In this document: one piece after another, positions 16,316-26,151 of the stretch | How positions within the stretch are numbered: the stretch's first letter is position 1 | Layout of the letters: each line of letters opens with the position of its first letter | NCBI RefSeq assembly: GCF_016908015.1 | Contig: NZ_JAFBDB010000004.1 | Span: 124,001 to 188,000 of the forward strand | Origin: Clostridium pascui | GTDB taxonomy: Bacteria > Bacillota > Clostridia > Clostridiales > Clostridiaceae | Reading direction: 5' to 3' | DNA: 64,000 nt | Program-made: the position numbers and the translations under genes | Notes under the pieces: generated by a model | What the model was told of the DNA's origin: nothing | Seen by the model: only the letters and a program-made list of their open reading frames with translations | Database searches by the model: none

Positions 16316-17136
16316 TGCCTACTGAAGATTGTTTTTCTCTTATTGTAAAAGATTTAAATTATGGATATGGAGATAAGAATATACTTCATAATATAAATTT
16401 AGAATTTACTAAAGGAAAATTTTATACTATTTTAGGACCTAATGGGTCTGGTAAGACAACACTTTTAAAAAATATATCTAGGGCCATTCCGTTAGATGAT
16501 AAAAAAGTATATATAGATAACAATGATATTAACTCACTTTCAAGTAAGGAATTAGCTCAAAACTTAGCTTCTGTTCCACAAAATACAAATATAGATTTTG
16601 AATTTACAGCATTAGATATAGTTATGATGGGACGTGCTCCTTACCTTAAGAGATTTCAAAATGAACAAGAAAGAGATTTTAAAATAGTTGAAGATTCTAT
16701 GAAAATGACAAATACTTGGGATCTTAAAGATAAAAATATAAATGAGCTAAGTGGAGGAGAAAGACAACGAGTTATAATAGCTAGAGCATTAGCTCAAGAT
16801 ACGGATATCCTTCTTTTAGACGAGCCGATATCAAATCTTGATATTCAACATCAAATTGAAATACTTGATACTGTAAAGTTTTTAAGTAAAAATATAACAG
16901 TTATAGCCATACTTCATGACCTTAACTTAGCAGCAGAATACAGTGATTCCTTAATATTATTGAAAGATGGAACTATCAAAGCTTGTGGCTCTGTTGAAGA
17001 TGTATTTACAGAAAGGAACTTACAGGAAGTATATAATATGGATATGTGCCTTATAAAAAATCCAGTCACAGGAAAGCCTCATGTGCTGCCTGTAAGTAAA
17101 AGTATCGCTAAACAACATAAAGCAGCAAACAGCTAG
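16315..17136 (+). CDS. btuD: Cobalamin ABC transporter ATP-binding protein
   Basis: A 273-residue ATPase. Walker A is LGPNGSGKTTLL, the Q-loop region is VPQNTNIDF, the signature is LSGGERQRV, Walker B is DILLLDEPISNLD, and the switch histidine is in AILHDLNLAAEYSD. The order and spacing are those of the FepC/BtuD group. It energises import by BtuC. It is the last gene of the riboswitch-controlled unit; an intrinsic terminator follows within ten bases. Confidence 0.93.
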   Translation: MPTEDCFSLIVKDLNYGYGDKNILHNINLEFTKGKFYTILGPNGSGKTTLLKNISRAIPLDDKKVYIDNNDINSLSSKELAQNLASVPQNTNIDFEFTALDIVMMGRAPYLKRFQNEQERDFKIVEDSMKMTNTWDLKDKNINELSGGERQRVIIARALAQDTDILLLDEPISNLDIQHQIEILDTVKFLSKNITVIAILHDLNLAAEYSDSLILLKDGTIKACGSVEDVFTERNLQEVYNMDMCLIKNPVTGKPHVLPVSKSIAKQHKAANS

Positions 17137-17143
17137 CAATAGA

Positions 17144-17170
17144 AAACTCCCTAGTGAAGGGAGCTTTTTT
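17144..17170 (+). terminator. Terminator of btuFCD
   Basis: AACTCCCT-AGTGA-AGGGAG is followed by CTTTTTT, immediately after the btuD stop. Confidence 0.8.
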
Positions 17171-17174
17171 CTTG

Positions 17175-18899
17175 CTATTTTTTTGCCTTTATTTGTTCCG
17201 CGATTCCATTAGCTGCAAGCATTCCCGTTTGAAGAGCTCCTTGAATCCAAGCGTGCTTTTGGGATATGTGTTCTCCTGCAAAGAAGACCCTATTATTCAT
17301 TTCAGGCTGAGTAACAGCATAAGAAAACAAAATCTTATCCTTAGGCTTTGTAAGGCAAGTTCCAGACCATATATATTGAACATCAGGCCAGTATATTGAG
17401 GCATAATCTATCATATTTTCTTCTATATATCCACTAGGAAGACCATGAATCATTTCAGTTTGTTTTATAAAATCCATAATACGAAGATCTATCTTTTTAT
17501 TACCAACCCTTTCAGCATCTTCTCCCCAGTTATAAGATACCTGTAATGCTCCTGGCTGATTTGGGGATGCTCCAGGTTTCAAATCCCATGCATTAAGTTG
17601 TCCTGGAACAGGTATAGAGTGATCAGATGGATAAAAAGTAGCTATTGTTTGCAAATCACTACCAGTACTTCCACCAACAATTCTTTGATTTTTATTTCCT
17701 TTCTCCCAAAACCTATCTTTAAGTAAAAAATATGTCTTTTGTCCAGCTTCATAGTTTAGCGAAGCAATAGCATGCATTTTATCTACACTGAATAAAGGAG
17801 TGATATTCATTCTTCTAAGACTTGTAAATGGTATAGCACACACTATATAATCAAAATCTTCATATTTTATGCTATTATCCTGAGTTTTTCTACATTCTAA
17901 AATTATTCCTTCCTTATCAGGATCTTTATATATTCCATCAATTGCAGTATTCATTTGAAAATTAACATTTCCAAGTTCAGCTGAACTAATTCCTGCAAAA
18001 ACGCTATTCCTCTTATTCATCAATGCTTCACAAAAGGCTGAAGTTAATCTATCATTACCTTGAGGGATTCTATAAGTAAACGAAAAATCAGCGGTATACG
18101 CTTCTTGCATTACCTCTGTTAATCCAACATTAAAGAATGCTACATCAAAAGTTGATAAGTAACTTAACATAGTAATAGCATCTTCACTTAGTCCTGATCT
18201 TTCATATGCCATTTCATAGTTCAGCCAATCCATTGCTTCTATAGCTTCTGAATACTTTGGTTTCACTTCAATAATCTCTCTTCTAATTTCAGGAGGCAAT
18301 GACAATACATATTTATTAAATATTCTTCCTACAAGCTGTTGCCAAGGAGTTCTTCTTTCTTCAGGAGTTAAATTAAAGGCAGGATATATATTTTCCATAA
18401 CGCTAAGTCCCTCTGAGTCATTTCTAGCCCATCTCTTCCTAATATAAAACAATCCATTTACATTTCTAGTAACAAATACATCTGTATTAAGTTTAAATAA
18501 GTTAATATAATGCCATACAGTTTCATGAGAAGCTGGAATTCTCATGGCACCAAGTTCAGCTGGATATTTTCCTTCACAATCGAAGTAATGAGTATATACT
18601 CTGCCTCCAATACGGTTGGAAGCTTCAAAAATAGTAATATCACATCCTATTTTTTTTAGTTCAAATGCAGCTGCAAGACCGGCTTCTCCAGCACCTATAA
18701 CTGCAACCTTAACATTTTTACCACTATTTTTAGGAGTTATAGTTGTTATATCCTTTGGTGGACTTAAGAGTTCAATTATATTTTCATAATCTTCTGGTCT
18801 CCCCCCAGCATTAAGGGTATATTTCAATTGGATATGCCTTTCTTCATCGGTAGGATTAGGTCTTTGATATGGAACTTCTGAAATATTACTCTTTCTCAT
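17175..18899 (-). CDS. Flavin monoamine oxidase / L-amino acid oxidase-like FAD enzyme
   Basis: A 574-residue FAD-dependent amine oxidase. A roughly 65-residue N-terminal extension precedes the dinucleotide motif VAVIGAGEAGLAAAFELKK. Then come IFEASNRIGGRVYTH and the substrate-site arginine region ELGAMRIPASHETV. The C terminus has RVFFAGEHISQKHAWIQGALQTG, which closes the FAD site. It most resembles bacterial L-amino acid (tryptophan or phenylalanine) oxidases; the substrate is unresolved. Such enzymes usually pass electrons to oxygen, unexpected for an anaerobe, so another acceptor or a peroxide-producing role should be considered. AAGGAAG precedes the ATG. Monocistronic; the palindromic pair lies upstream. 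Confidence 0.83.
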   Translation of the reverse strand: MRKSNISEVPYQRPNPTDEERHIQLKYTLNAGGRPEDYENIIELLSPPKDITTITPKNSGKNVKVAVIGAGEAGLAAAFELKKIGCDITIFEASNRIGGRVYTHYFDCEGKYPAELGAMRIPASHETVWHYINLFKLNTDVFVTRNVNGLFYIRKRWARNDSEGLSVMENIYPAFNLTPEERRTPWQQLVGRIFNKYVLSLPPEIRREIIEVKPKYSEAIEAMDWLNYEMAYERSGLSEDAITMLSYLSTFDVAFFNVGLTEVMQEAYTADFSFTYRIPQGNDRLTSAFCEALMNKRNSVFAGISSAELGNVNFQMNTAIDGIYKDPDKEGIILECRKTQDNSIKYEDFDYIVCAIPFTSLRRMNITPLFSVDKMHAIASLNYEAGQKTYFLLKDRFWEKGNKNQRIVGGSTGSDLQTIATFYPSDHSIPVPGQLNAWDLKPGASPNQPGALQVSYNWGEDAERVGNKKIDLRIMDFIKQTEMIHGLPSGYIEENMIDYASIYWPDVQYIWSGTCLTKPKDKILFSYAVTQPEMNNRVFFAGEHISQKHAWIQGALQTGMLAANGIAEQIKAKK

Positions 18900-18982
18900 A
18901 ATTCTTCCTTAAAAAATTATTACTACAACTAATATATTCAAAGAATCTATAAAAGGTGTTAAAATTGTTTCAAATTAAAAGG

Positions 18983-19310
18983 ATATTACGACGTTTTTAA
19001 TGTTGAACGAGTCGTATGGAATTTCCATTTAGGAAAGCGTTCGCTACACAAAAAAAGCTCTAACATTTCTTCCTTTTAAGGCGCCTAAGCCTTCTAAACT
19101 CGCCTACAGCTCAAACAGTAGAAGGCTCTATACGGCGCCTTAAAATCAGAAATAAAGAGCTTTTAATTGCGTGCTCAATGCTTTCTACAATGCAAATCCC
19201 ATACTTGTGTTCAACATTAAAAATATCGTTCAGGCTTACTAACTGAAGGAGGGAATTTCGTTTTGACCAAATCCCCTTAAATTGACACTTATCAAAGGGC
19301 TGATAAGCCC
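18983..19310 (-). repeat. Nested palindromic repeat element, copy B (inverted)
   Basis: Same element as at 4.1-4.5 kb but in the opposite orientation. The outer end is ATATTACGACGTTTTTAATG. Main arms are at about 18987-19035 and 19180-19224. Nested stems are AAGGCGCC/GGCGCCTT (19078-19085 and 19134-19141) and AGCCTTCTA/TAGAAGGCT (19088-19096 and 19119-19127), enclosing a loop whose complement reads TGTTTGAGC...GCGAGTT. The stems differ from copy A in sequence but keep full pairing. The ACTGAAGGAGGGAATTT module follows at about 19240. Confidence 0.8.
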
Positions 19311-19439
19311 GCAAACTGATGGGTTGTAAGATATTAATAATCCTATTTCTTTATTAAGAATCTTTTATAATACTATTTTTCTTCAACTTATAAATTAAAT
19401 TTTTCATTTATTTTGTATAAATTCTTCTAACCTTAAAGG

Positions 19440-19766
19440 CTGCCGCCCTAAAAATCTTTATGCGCTAATTCCTAAAACATCTTAGAAATTCAGTTAGCTG
19501 AATTTCCTCCTTCAGCAGTTCACACGAATAACTTTTTAATGCTCTGGAAGCATAGAATTTTCATCGTAGAAGGCATTGAATGAGCCTTAGAACAGCTTTA
19601 TTTATAAATTTAAAATACCGTTAAGAGCCGCCTACTGTTTGAGCGATAGCGAGTTTAGGCGGCTTAGGGATTTTAAATTTACAAATATTAGCCGTTCTCG
19701 GCAAAATGAACGCCTTCCTAGATGAAAATTCTATACGACCCAGAGCATTAAAAACGTCGTAATATT
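19440..19766 (+). repeat. Nested palindromic repeat element, copy C
   Basis: Partner of copy B in the opposite direction. It starts with the module GAATTTCCTCCTTCAGCAGTT (19500s), followed by the main arms (about 19530-19575 and 19706-19766) and a nested stem GCCGCCTA/TAGGCGGC (19627-19634 and 19656-19663) around the loop TGTTTGAGCGATAGCGAGTT, identical to that of copy A. It ends ATTAAAAACGTCGTAATATT, complementary to the start of copy B. Together the two form a palindrome of about 780 bp whose right end abuts the asnA stop codon. No gene is seen in 18900-19767. Confidence 0.8.
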
Positions 19767-19767
19767 T

Positions 19768-20790
19768 CTATAGTATATCAATGCCGTATTCAGCACATTT
19801 AGTTACCATTTCTTCTGGCCATATGGAAGATTGAACCTCTCCTATATGAGCCTTTCTTAAAAAGAACATACATATTCTTGATTGACCAAGACCTCCACCT
19901 ATGGTATATGGAAGTTTCTTATTTAAAAGCATCTGATGGAACTCTAAGTTCTTTCTCTCTTCACATCCTGCAAGTTTAAGCTGCTCTAAAAGTGATTCTT
20001 CATCTACTCTTATCCCCATAGAAGAAAGCTCTAATGCTCTACCAAGCACTGGATTCCATAATAATATATCTCCATTTAATTCCCAATCATCATAGTCTGG
20101 AGCTCTTCCATCATGCTTTTCTCCAGATTCAAGTACTTTTCCTATTTTCATTATAAATACTGCGCCGTGTTCCTTTGCAATAGCATCTTCTCTTTCCTTT
20201 GGAGTAAACCCTGGAAATTTATCCTCTAACTCCTGAGAAGTTATAAAGGTTATTTTTTCTGGAAGTATTTTTTCTATAAATGGATACTCTCTATTAACAT
20301 AGTTCTCTGTCTCGATAAATGCTTTATATATTTCTGTTACGATTTCTTGTAAGAACCCTTCATTTCTCTGTTCTTTATTTATAACCTTTTCCCAATCCCA
20401 TTGATCTACATATATAGAATGAATATTATCTAAATCTTCGTCTCTACGAATAGCATTCATATCTGTATAAAGTCCTTCTCCAACCTTAAAACCATATCTA
20501 TATAGCGCCATCCTCTTCCACTTGGCTAAAGAATGAACTATTTCAGCACCCGCTTCATTATCATCTCTTACTGTAAAGCTTACAGGTCTTTCTACTCCAC
20601 TTAGATTATCATTTAATCCTCTATCATTTCTTACAAATAGTGGTGCTGATACTCTTATTAAATTAAGTCTTTCTGACAATGATCGCTCAAAGAAATCCTT
20701 TATTTTCTTTATAGCTATTTCTGTTTCTTTTAAATTTAAAGTTGATTTATATCCTTCTGGTATAATTAATCTTTCTTCATATTTACTCAT
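19768..20790 (-). CDS. asnA: Aspartate-ammonia ligase (asparagine synthetase A)
   Basis: A 340-residue ammonia-dependent asparagine synthetase, related to class II aminoacyl-tRNA synthetases. It converts aspartate, ammonia and ATP to asparagine. Typical segments are [60 protein letters not shown] and, at the end, [26 protein letters not shown]. Length matches AsnA (about 330-340). The ATG at MSKYEERL is chosen because GGAGG stands eight bases before it. Expression is controlled by an asparagine T-box in the leader, consistent with the product. Confidence 0.96.
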   Translation of the reverse strand: MSKYEERLIIPEGYKSTLNLKETEIAIKKIKDFFERSLSERLNLIRVSAPLFVRNDRGLNDNLSGVERPVSFTVRDDNEAGAEIVHSLAKWKRMALYRYGFKVGEGLYTDMNAIRRDEDLDNIHSIYVDQWDWEKVINKEQRNEGFLQEIVTEIYKAFIETENYVNREYPFIEKILPEKITFITSQELEDKFPGFTPKEREDAIAKEHGAVFIMKIGKVLESGEKHDGRAPDYDDWELNGDILLWNPVLGRALELSSMGIRVDEESLLEQLKLAGCEERKNLEFHQMLLNKKLPYTIGGGLGQSRICMFFLRKAHIGEVQSSIWPEEMVTKCAEYGIDIL

Positions 20791-20905
20791 AGTTATTTCC
20801 TCCAATTTAATTATTTAAAATTTATAGAACTGTTCTTGATCTTAAGATCCACATTATTATCTTTATAAAACTGGCCAGTTTTATATGTATTTGTATAAAA
20901 CAAAA

Positions 20906-21180
20906 AACCTTTCATCCCTAAAAATAAGGGACGAAAGGTTATAATTCCGCGGTACCACCCTAGTTAGCTTTATAATAAGCTCAACTTTGATAAAAGTATC
21001 ATAATTAATACTTTCCGGTTTTAACAGTCCGGTTCTCCGTCTAAGCCTACTTTCTAAAATTTAGATTTTGGTTAGAAACTCAGAGATGTTCTTCGGTATA
21101 AACTTCGTACTGGTCTTTCACCTTCACCAGCTCGCTTAAACTACATTTTATACTTACTCTTCTCTTCATAGTCTGTGAAT
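20906..21180 (-). ncRNA. T-box riboswitch (asparagine specifier AAC) of asnA
   Basis: On the minus strand stem I has the AGTA loop-E motif and the AGCGAGCTGG/CCAGTACGAAG apical part. The specifier loop, closed by AGAGA/TCTCT and GTATAAA/TTTATAC, has CGAAGAACA as its 3' strand, placing AAC (Asn) at the specifier position. The antiterminator T-box AGGGTGGTACCGCGG is at 20947-20961. The competing terminator AACCTTTCGTCCC...GGGATGAAAGGTT plus TTTT is at 20906-20940. Uncharged tRNA-Asn should induce asnA. It fills the gap 20791-21254 together with its promoter region. Confidence 0.93.
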
Positions 21181-21254
21181 TTTTATTAATGAGTCAATTA
21201 TAAATATTCTATTTTATAATGTCAAGGGGGTTTTAATAATTTTTATAAAAATTA

Positions 21255-22619
<1,365 letters not shown>

Positions 22620-22839
22620 TCAACAACATTTTTTTGAAATATTTTTTTACACAAATTGCATATTTGTTTTTTCACTTTTTTATTTTATCAAATTATCAAT
22701 GGTTTGTATAGATATATAAACTATTTTATGAAACTTTTTATTTTGTAAGTTTCAACTTCACTTTAACATGTTAAGTTGTTACTATTAAAACGAGATTTTT
22801 AAGCATCAAAATTTCTACAAATAATAGATTATAATTTCA

Positions 22840-23000
22840 CTTGAAATTTAGATATCTGAATTTCTTCCTTCATTAGTTTAGATAATATTCTTAATGCTGA
22901 ATATATAGTATGGGATCTGCATTACGGAAAGCAAAGTAAGCACTTTCCTAAATACAAATCCCATACGACGGATTCAACATCATCTTAAAATATCATAATT
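22840..23000. repeat. Palindromic repeat element, short copy D
   Basis: A short form of the dispersed element. A module related to GAAATTTAG...GAATTTCTTCCTTCATTAG lies at 22843-22880. Then come arms at about 22889-22932 and 22940-22984 (GTATGGGAT...TACGGAAAGC paired with GCACTTTCCTAAATAC...ATCCCATAC), separated by only a few bases. It lacks the internal nested hairpin of the long copies. The right end touches the stop codon of the phosphohexomutase gene. Confidence 0.7.
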
Positions 23001-24725
23001 TTATTCTACAGAATTAAGTTTCCCCATTACAATCTCTTCTATAACCTTTATCTTTTCTTCTGCTTTTTCTAAAGTGTTTGATTTGGTATAAATGTATATT
23101 TTTATCTTAGGTTCAGTTCCTGAAGGTCTTACAGCATACCATGAGCCATCTTCAAGCATAAACTTAAGTACATTTGATTTCCCAATAATATTTTCAGTTT
23201 CTTTTCCAGTAAATAAATCATAATCCTTACCTTCATCTAAATCAGTATAAAATGCAAGTTTTGATTCTCCTATAACCTTTGGAAATTCACTTCTATAAAC
23301 TTTCATCATTCTACTTATACGTTCTTGACCTTCTATTCCTTCTAATACAAGAGATATCTGCTTTTCTCTATAGTATCCAAATTCCTCATATATTTCATTT
23401 AATACGTCTATAAGAGATTTCCCTATGCTTTTATAGTAGGCTGCTGCTTCACATAAAAGCATGGCAGAGCTTACTCCATCCTTATCTCTTACAAAAGTTC
23501 CTGTAACGTACCCTATACTTTCTTCATATCCAAATATAAATTTATATATTCCTTCTTCCTCTAGCTCTCTTTCCTTGCCACAGATATTTTTGAACCCTGT
23601 TAAAGTTTCAAAAGTTCCTACGTTATATTTATTTGCTATAGCTTTTCCTAAATCTCCTGTAACTACTGACTTAATTATACAGCCATCCTTTGGTATTTTA
23701 TTTTTTTCCTTCATACTTGATAATATATAATTTATTAAAATAGCGCCTGTTTGATTTCCATTAAAGTCCACATACTCATCATTTTTATCTTTCACCATTA
23801 TTGCAAGTCTATCACAATCTGGATCCGTAGCTATTAAAAGCTCTGCTCCTATTTCTTTTCCTAGCTTCTCCGAATACTTAAATGCTTTTACATCTTCAGG
23901 ATTTGGATACCCTACAGTTGTAAAATCTGGATCTGGATTTTCCTGTTCAGGAACTACAATTATATTTGTAAATCCTCTTTCCTTTAGCACTCTTCTGACT
24001 GGTATATTCCCAGTTCCATTCAGTGGAGTATATACTATTTTTATATCCTTATCTATTTCATCCCTAAGACTCAAAGCCTTGACATTAGCAGTATATTCAT
24101 CATCTATTTCCTTTCCTAACATCTCCAACAATCCATTTTCTAGAGCTTCTTCTTCAGTAATCTTTTTTATTTCACCAAAACTTTTTATATTACTTATATG
24201 CTTCGTTATAGGATCTGCAACTTCAGAAATTATTTGAGCACCATCTTCCCAATAAACCTTATATCCATTATATTCTCTTGGATTATGACTTGCCGTTACA
24301 ACTATGCCTGATATTGCATTTAATCTTCTAACCGTAAATGATAACTCCGGAGTTGGCCTCAATCCCTCAAAAAGATAAGCTTTTATGCCATTTCCAGCCA
24401 GTACTAAAGCTGCAGTTTTAGCAAATTTATCAGAAAAATGTCTGCTATCATATGCGATGGCAACTCCTCTTTTCATTGCTTGACTGCCCTGTTCTATTAT
24501 AAAATTTGCAAGACCTTGAGTTGCCCTGCTTATTATATGTATATTCATCCTATTTGTACCTGCTGCAATTTTTCCCCTAAGCCCTGCAGTACCAAATTCC
24601 AAATCTGTATAAAATCTATCCTTTATCTCTTCTAAGTTTTCTTTTATTCCTCTAAGTTCTTGTTTAGTTTCTTCATCAATATATTCATCCCTTAGCCAGT
24701 TTTCATAGTTCTTCATATATTCCAT
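23001..24725 (-). CDS. Phospho-sugar mutase (phosphoglucomutase/phosphomannomutase family)
   Basis: A 574-residue alpha-D-phosphohexomutase, probably interconverting glucose 1- and 6-phosphate in the cytoplasm. Seen are the sugar-ring approach motif FGTAGLRGKIAAGTNRMN, the phosphoserine loop TASHNPREYNGYKVYW, the metal-binding loop ATDPDCDRLAI, a sugar-specificity segment GYEESIGYVTG, and the phosphate-binding RPSGTEPKIKIYI at the end. Length and motifs match B. subtilis PgcA, the glucolipid-pathway phosphoglucomutase, but mannose specificity cannot be excluded. AAGGAG stands at normal distance before the first ATG. It appears to be a single transcription unit. Confidence 0.92.
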   Translation of the reverse strand: MEYMKNYENWLRDEYIDEETKQELRGIKENLEEIKDRFYTDLEFGTAGLRGKIAAGTNRMNIHIISRATQGLANFIIEQGSQAMKRGVAIAYDSRHFSDKFAKTAALVLAGNGIKAYLFEGLRPTPELSFTVRRLNAISGIVVTASHNPREYNGYKVYWEDGAQIISEVADPITKHISNIKSFGEIKKITEEEALENGLLEMLGKEIDDEYTANVKALSLRDEIDKDIKIVYTPLNGTGNIPVRRVLKERGFTNIIVVPEQENPDPDFTTVGYPNPEDVKAFKYSEKLGKEIGAELLIATDPDCDRLAIMVKDKNDEYVDFNGNQTGAILINYILSSMKEKNKIPKDGCIIKSVVTGDLGKAIANKYNVGTFETLTGFKNICGKERELEEEGIYKFIFGYEESIGYVTGTFVRDKDGVSSAMLLCEAAAYYKSIGKSLIDVLNEIYEEFGYYREKQISLVLEGIEGQERISRMMKVYRSEFPKVIGESKLAFYTDLDEGKDYDLFTGKETENIIGKSNVLKFMLEDGSWYAVRPSGTEPKIKIYIYTKSNTLEKAEEKIKVIEEIVMGKLNSVE

Positions 24726-24785
24726 ATCCTAAGCTCCTTTCAAAAAAATAATATATTTATATTTTACCAAACTTTCCCTAAAAGT

Positions 24786-24817
24786 AAAATGGTATGACTT
24801 TTAGCCATACCATTTTA
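24786..24817 (-). terminator. Terminator after the small membrane protein gene
   Basis: AAAATGGTATG and CATACCATTTT form a stem, with flanking A/T tracts, between two same-strand genes. Confidence 0.65.
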
Positions 24818-24853
24818 TTATACCTCAATTCATTGAAATGTTTCCTATAAACT

Positions 24854-25132
24854 TTAGTGTATGAATAATTCATATATAGTATTTCCTACTAAAAATACTA
24901 ATATTAAAAATGCAGCGATATTAAATTTTACTCTTTTTAATAACCCTGTCTTAAATGTTATATATACATAAGTTCCAAATGCTGCAACCATAAATCCTAC
25001 AATAACTGCAACCATAGTTGCATTGCCCCTGTAATTTCTTGCAAAAATGGATGCAAGTGTTACAAGAGTAAATAATACGTTCAATAATTTTTGATTTCTA
25101 TTTAGCATTTCTAATCTTTCTCTATTATTCAT
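24854..25132 (-). CDS. Small three-segment membrane protein of unknown function
   Basis: A 92-residue protein with a short charged N terminus (MNNRERLEMLNRNQK) and three hydrophobic segments (about 17-31, 39-60 and 72-90) linked by short basic loops. No family is recognised. A strong AAGGAGAG site precedes the ATG and a terminator follows the stop, so it is very likely a real gene. It sits between cobO and the phosphohexomutase gene, on the same strand as both, but separated from each by hairpins. Confidence 0.65.
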   Translation of the reverse strand: MNNRERLEMLNRNQKLLNVLFTLVTLASIFARNYRGNATMVAVIVGFMVAAFGTYVYITFKTGLLKRVKFNIAAFLILVFLVGNTIYELFIH

Positions 25133-25300
25133 ACAATCTCTCCTTATTTATTGTTCTTTTACCTGTTTATTCTTTAGTGTATTCTAAAAATATTTATTCC
25201 CATTTTTCATAAAAATATCTATTATTAAAATATTCAAAATGATAAATTTGTACAGCTAATTCTATCATATTTATATAAATAAAAAAAGCATTATATATTA

Positions 25301-25344
25301 AATAAGCGATGCCTTACAATTACACAGTAAAAGCATCGCTTATT
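25301..25344 (-). terminator. Terminator of cobO
   Basis: AATAAGCGATGC and GCATCGCTTATT are perfect 12-bp arms with a 20-base loop, immediately downstream of cobO, with an AT-rich tail. Confidence 0.7.
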
Positions 25345-25351
25345 ATTTTAT

Positions 25352-25870
25352 TTAACTTTCAATACCCTTACGTGCAGGTACTCCCTGAGTATAATAGTGC
25401 TTTATTTGTTTCATTTCAGTTACTAAGTCTGCTCTTTCTATTATTTCATCTTTTGCATATCTTCCAGTAAGTATAAGCTCAGTTTTTTCAGGCTTCTTAT
25501 CTATTAAAGCTAAAACTTCTTCTACTGTAAATAACTCATAAAATAATGCTATATTTATTTCATCAAAAACTACTACATCATACTCTCCAGAAGTTAAAAC
25601 TTCTTCTGCTCTCTTAAATCCCTTTTTAGCTTCCTCAATATCAGCTTTAGTAGGATTGCCCATTATAAATGCGTTTCTTCCAAATTGTTCCATTTCGAAG
25701 TTAGGAAGTATGTTTACTGCTTCTAATTCGCTATATTTCATTCCTTTTGTAAATTGACCAAAAAATACTTTTTTTCCTGCACATACAGCTCTTAATGAAA
25801 GTCCAAGGGCTGCTGTAGTCTTTCCTTTACCATTTCCTGTGTACACTTGAACGTAACCTTTTGTTTCCAT
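25352..25870 (-). CDS. cobO: Corrinoid adenosyltransferase (CobO/BtuR type)
   Basis: A 172-residue ATP:cob(I)alamin adenosyltransferase of the CobA/CobO/BtuR type. It puts the adenosyl group on cobalt in cob(I)yrinic acid diamide or salvaged cobinamide. The P-loop YTGNGKGKTTAALGLSLRA starts near residue 10; FFGQFTKGMKYSE and VVFDEINIALFYELF complete the fold. The C terminus contains the usual HYYTQGVPARKGIES. The ATG at METKGYVQ is taken as the start because AGGGGA lies upstream and it matches family length; an earlier in-frame ATG would add 26 atypical residues. It sits apart from the main cobalamin operon, and no riboswitch is seen upstream. Confidence 0.93.
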   Translation of the reverse strand: METKGYVQVYTGNGKGKTTAALGLSLRAVCAGKKVFFGQFTKGMKYSELEAVNILPNFEMEQFGRNAFIMGNPTKADIEEAKKGFKRAEEVLTSGEYDVVVFDEINIALFYELFTVEEVLALIDKKPEKTELILTGRYAKDEIIERADLVTEMKQIKHYYTQGVPARKGIES

Positions 25871-26151
25871 ATGTATATTCCCCTTTCCTTCATTTGAAAC
25901 GTTTTCTACATGATTTATAAAAACTTTTAATTTAAAATAAACCAGCACATTTCAACTAATTTAACATGTTTTACTATTATCATAATAGCACAATTGTAAA
26001 GAAAATGCGACACTTTTAAATTAGGTTTACACTATTGATAATGATAATATCATAATACCCCATTTTTAATTTAATATTAATAAATTTAATACAGAAAATG
26101 TGATATGATATACTATACTATAGTAACTATTAAAGAAGGAGAGTATTTAAA

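Noticed and set aside
18983-19766. CRISPR array or transposase remnant in the repeat-rich gap
   Set aside because: There are no regularly spaced direct repeats with unique spacers and no coding trace of a transposase; the structure is nested inverted repeats.
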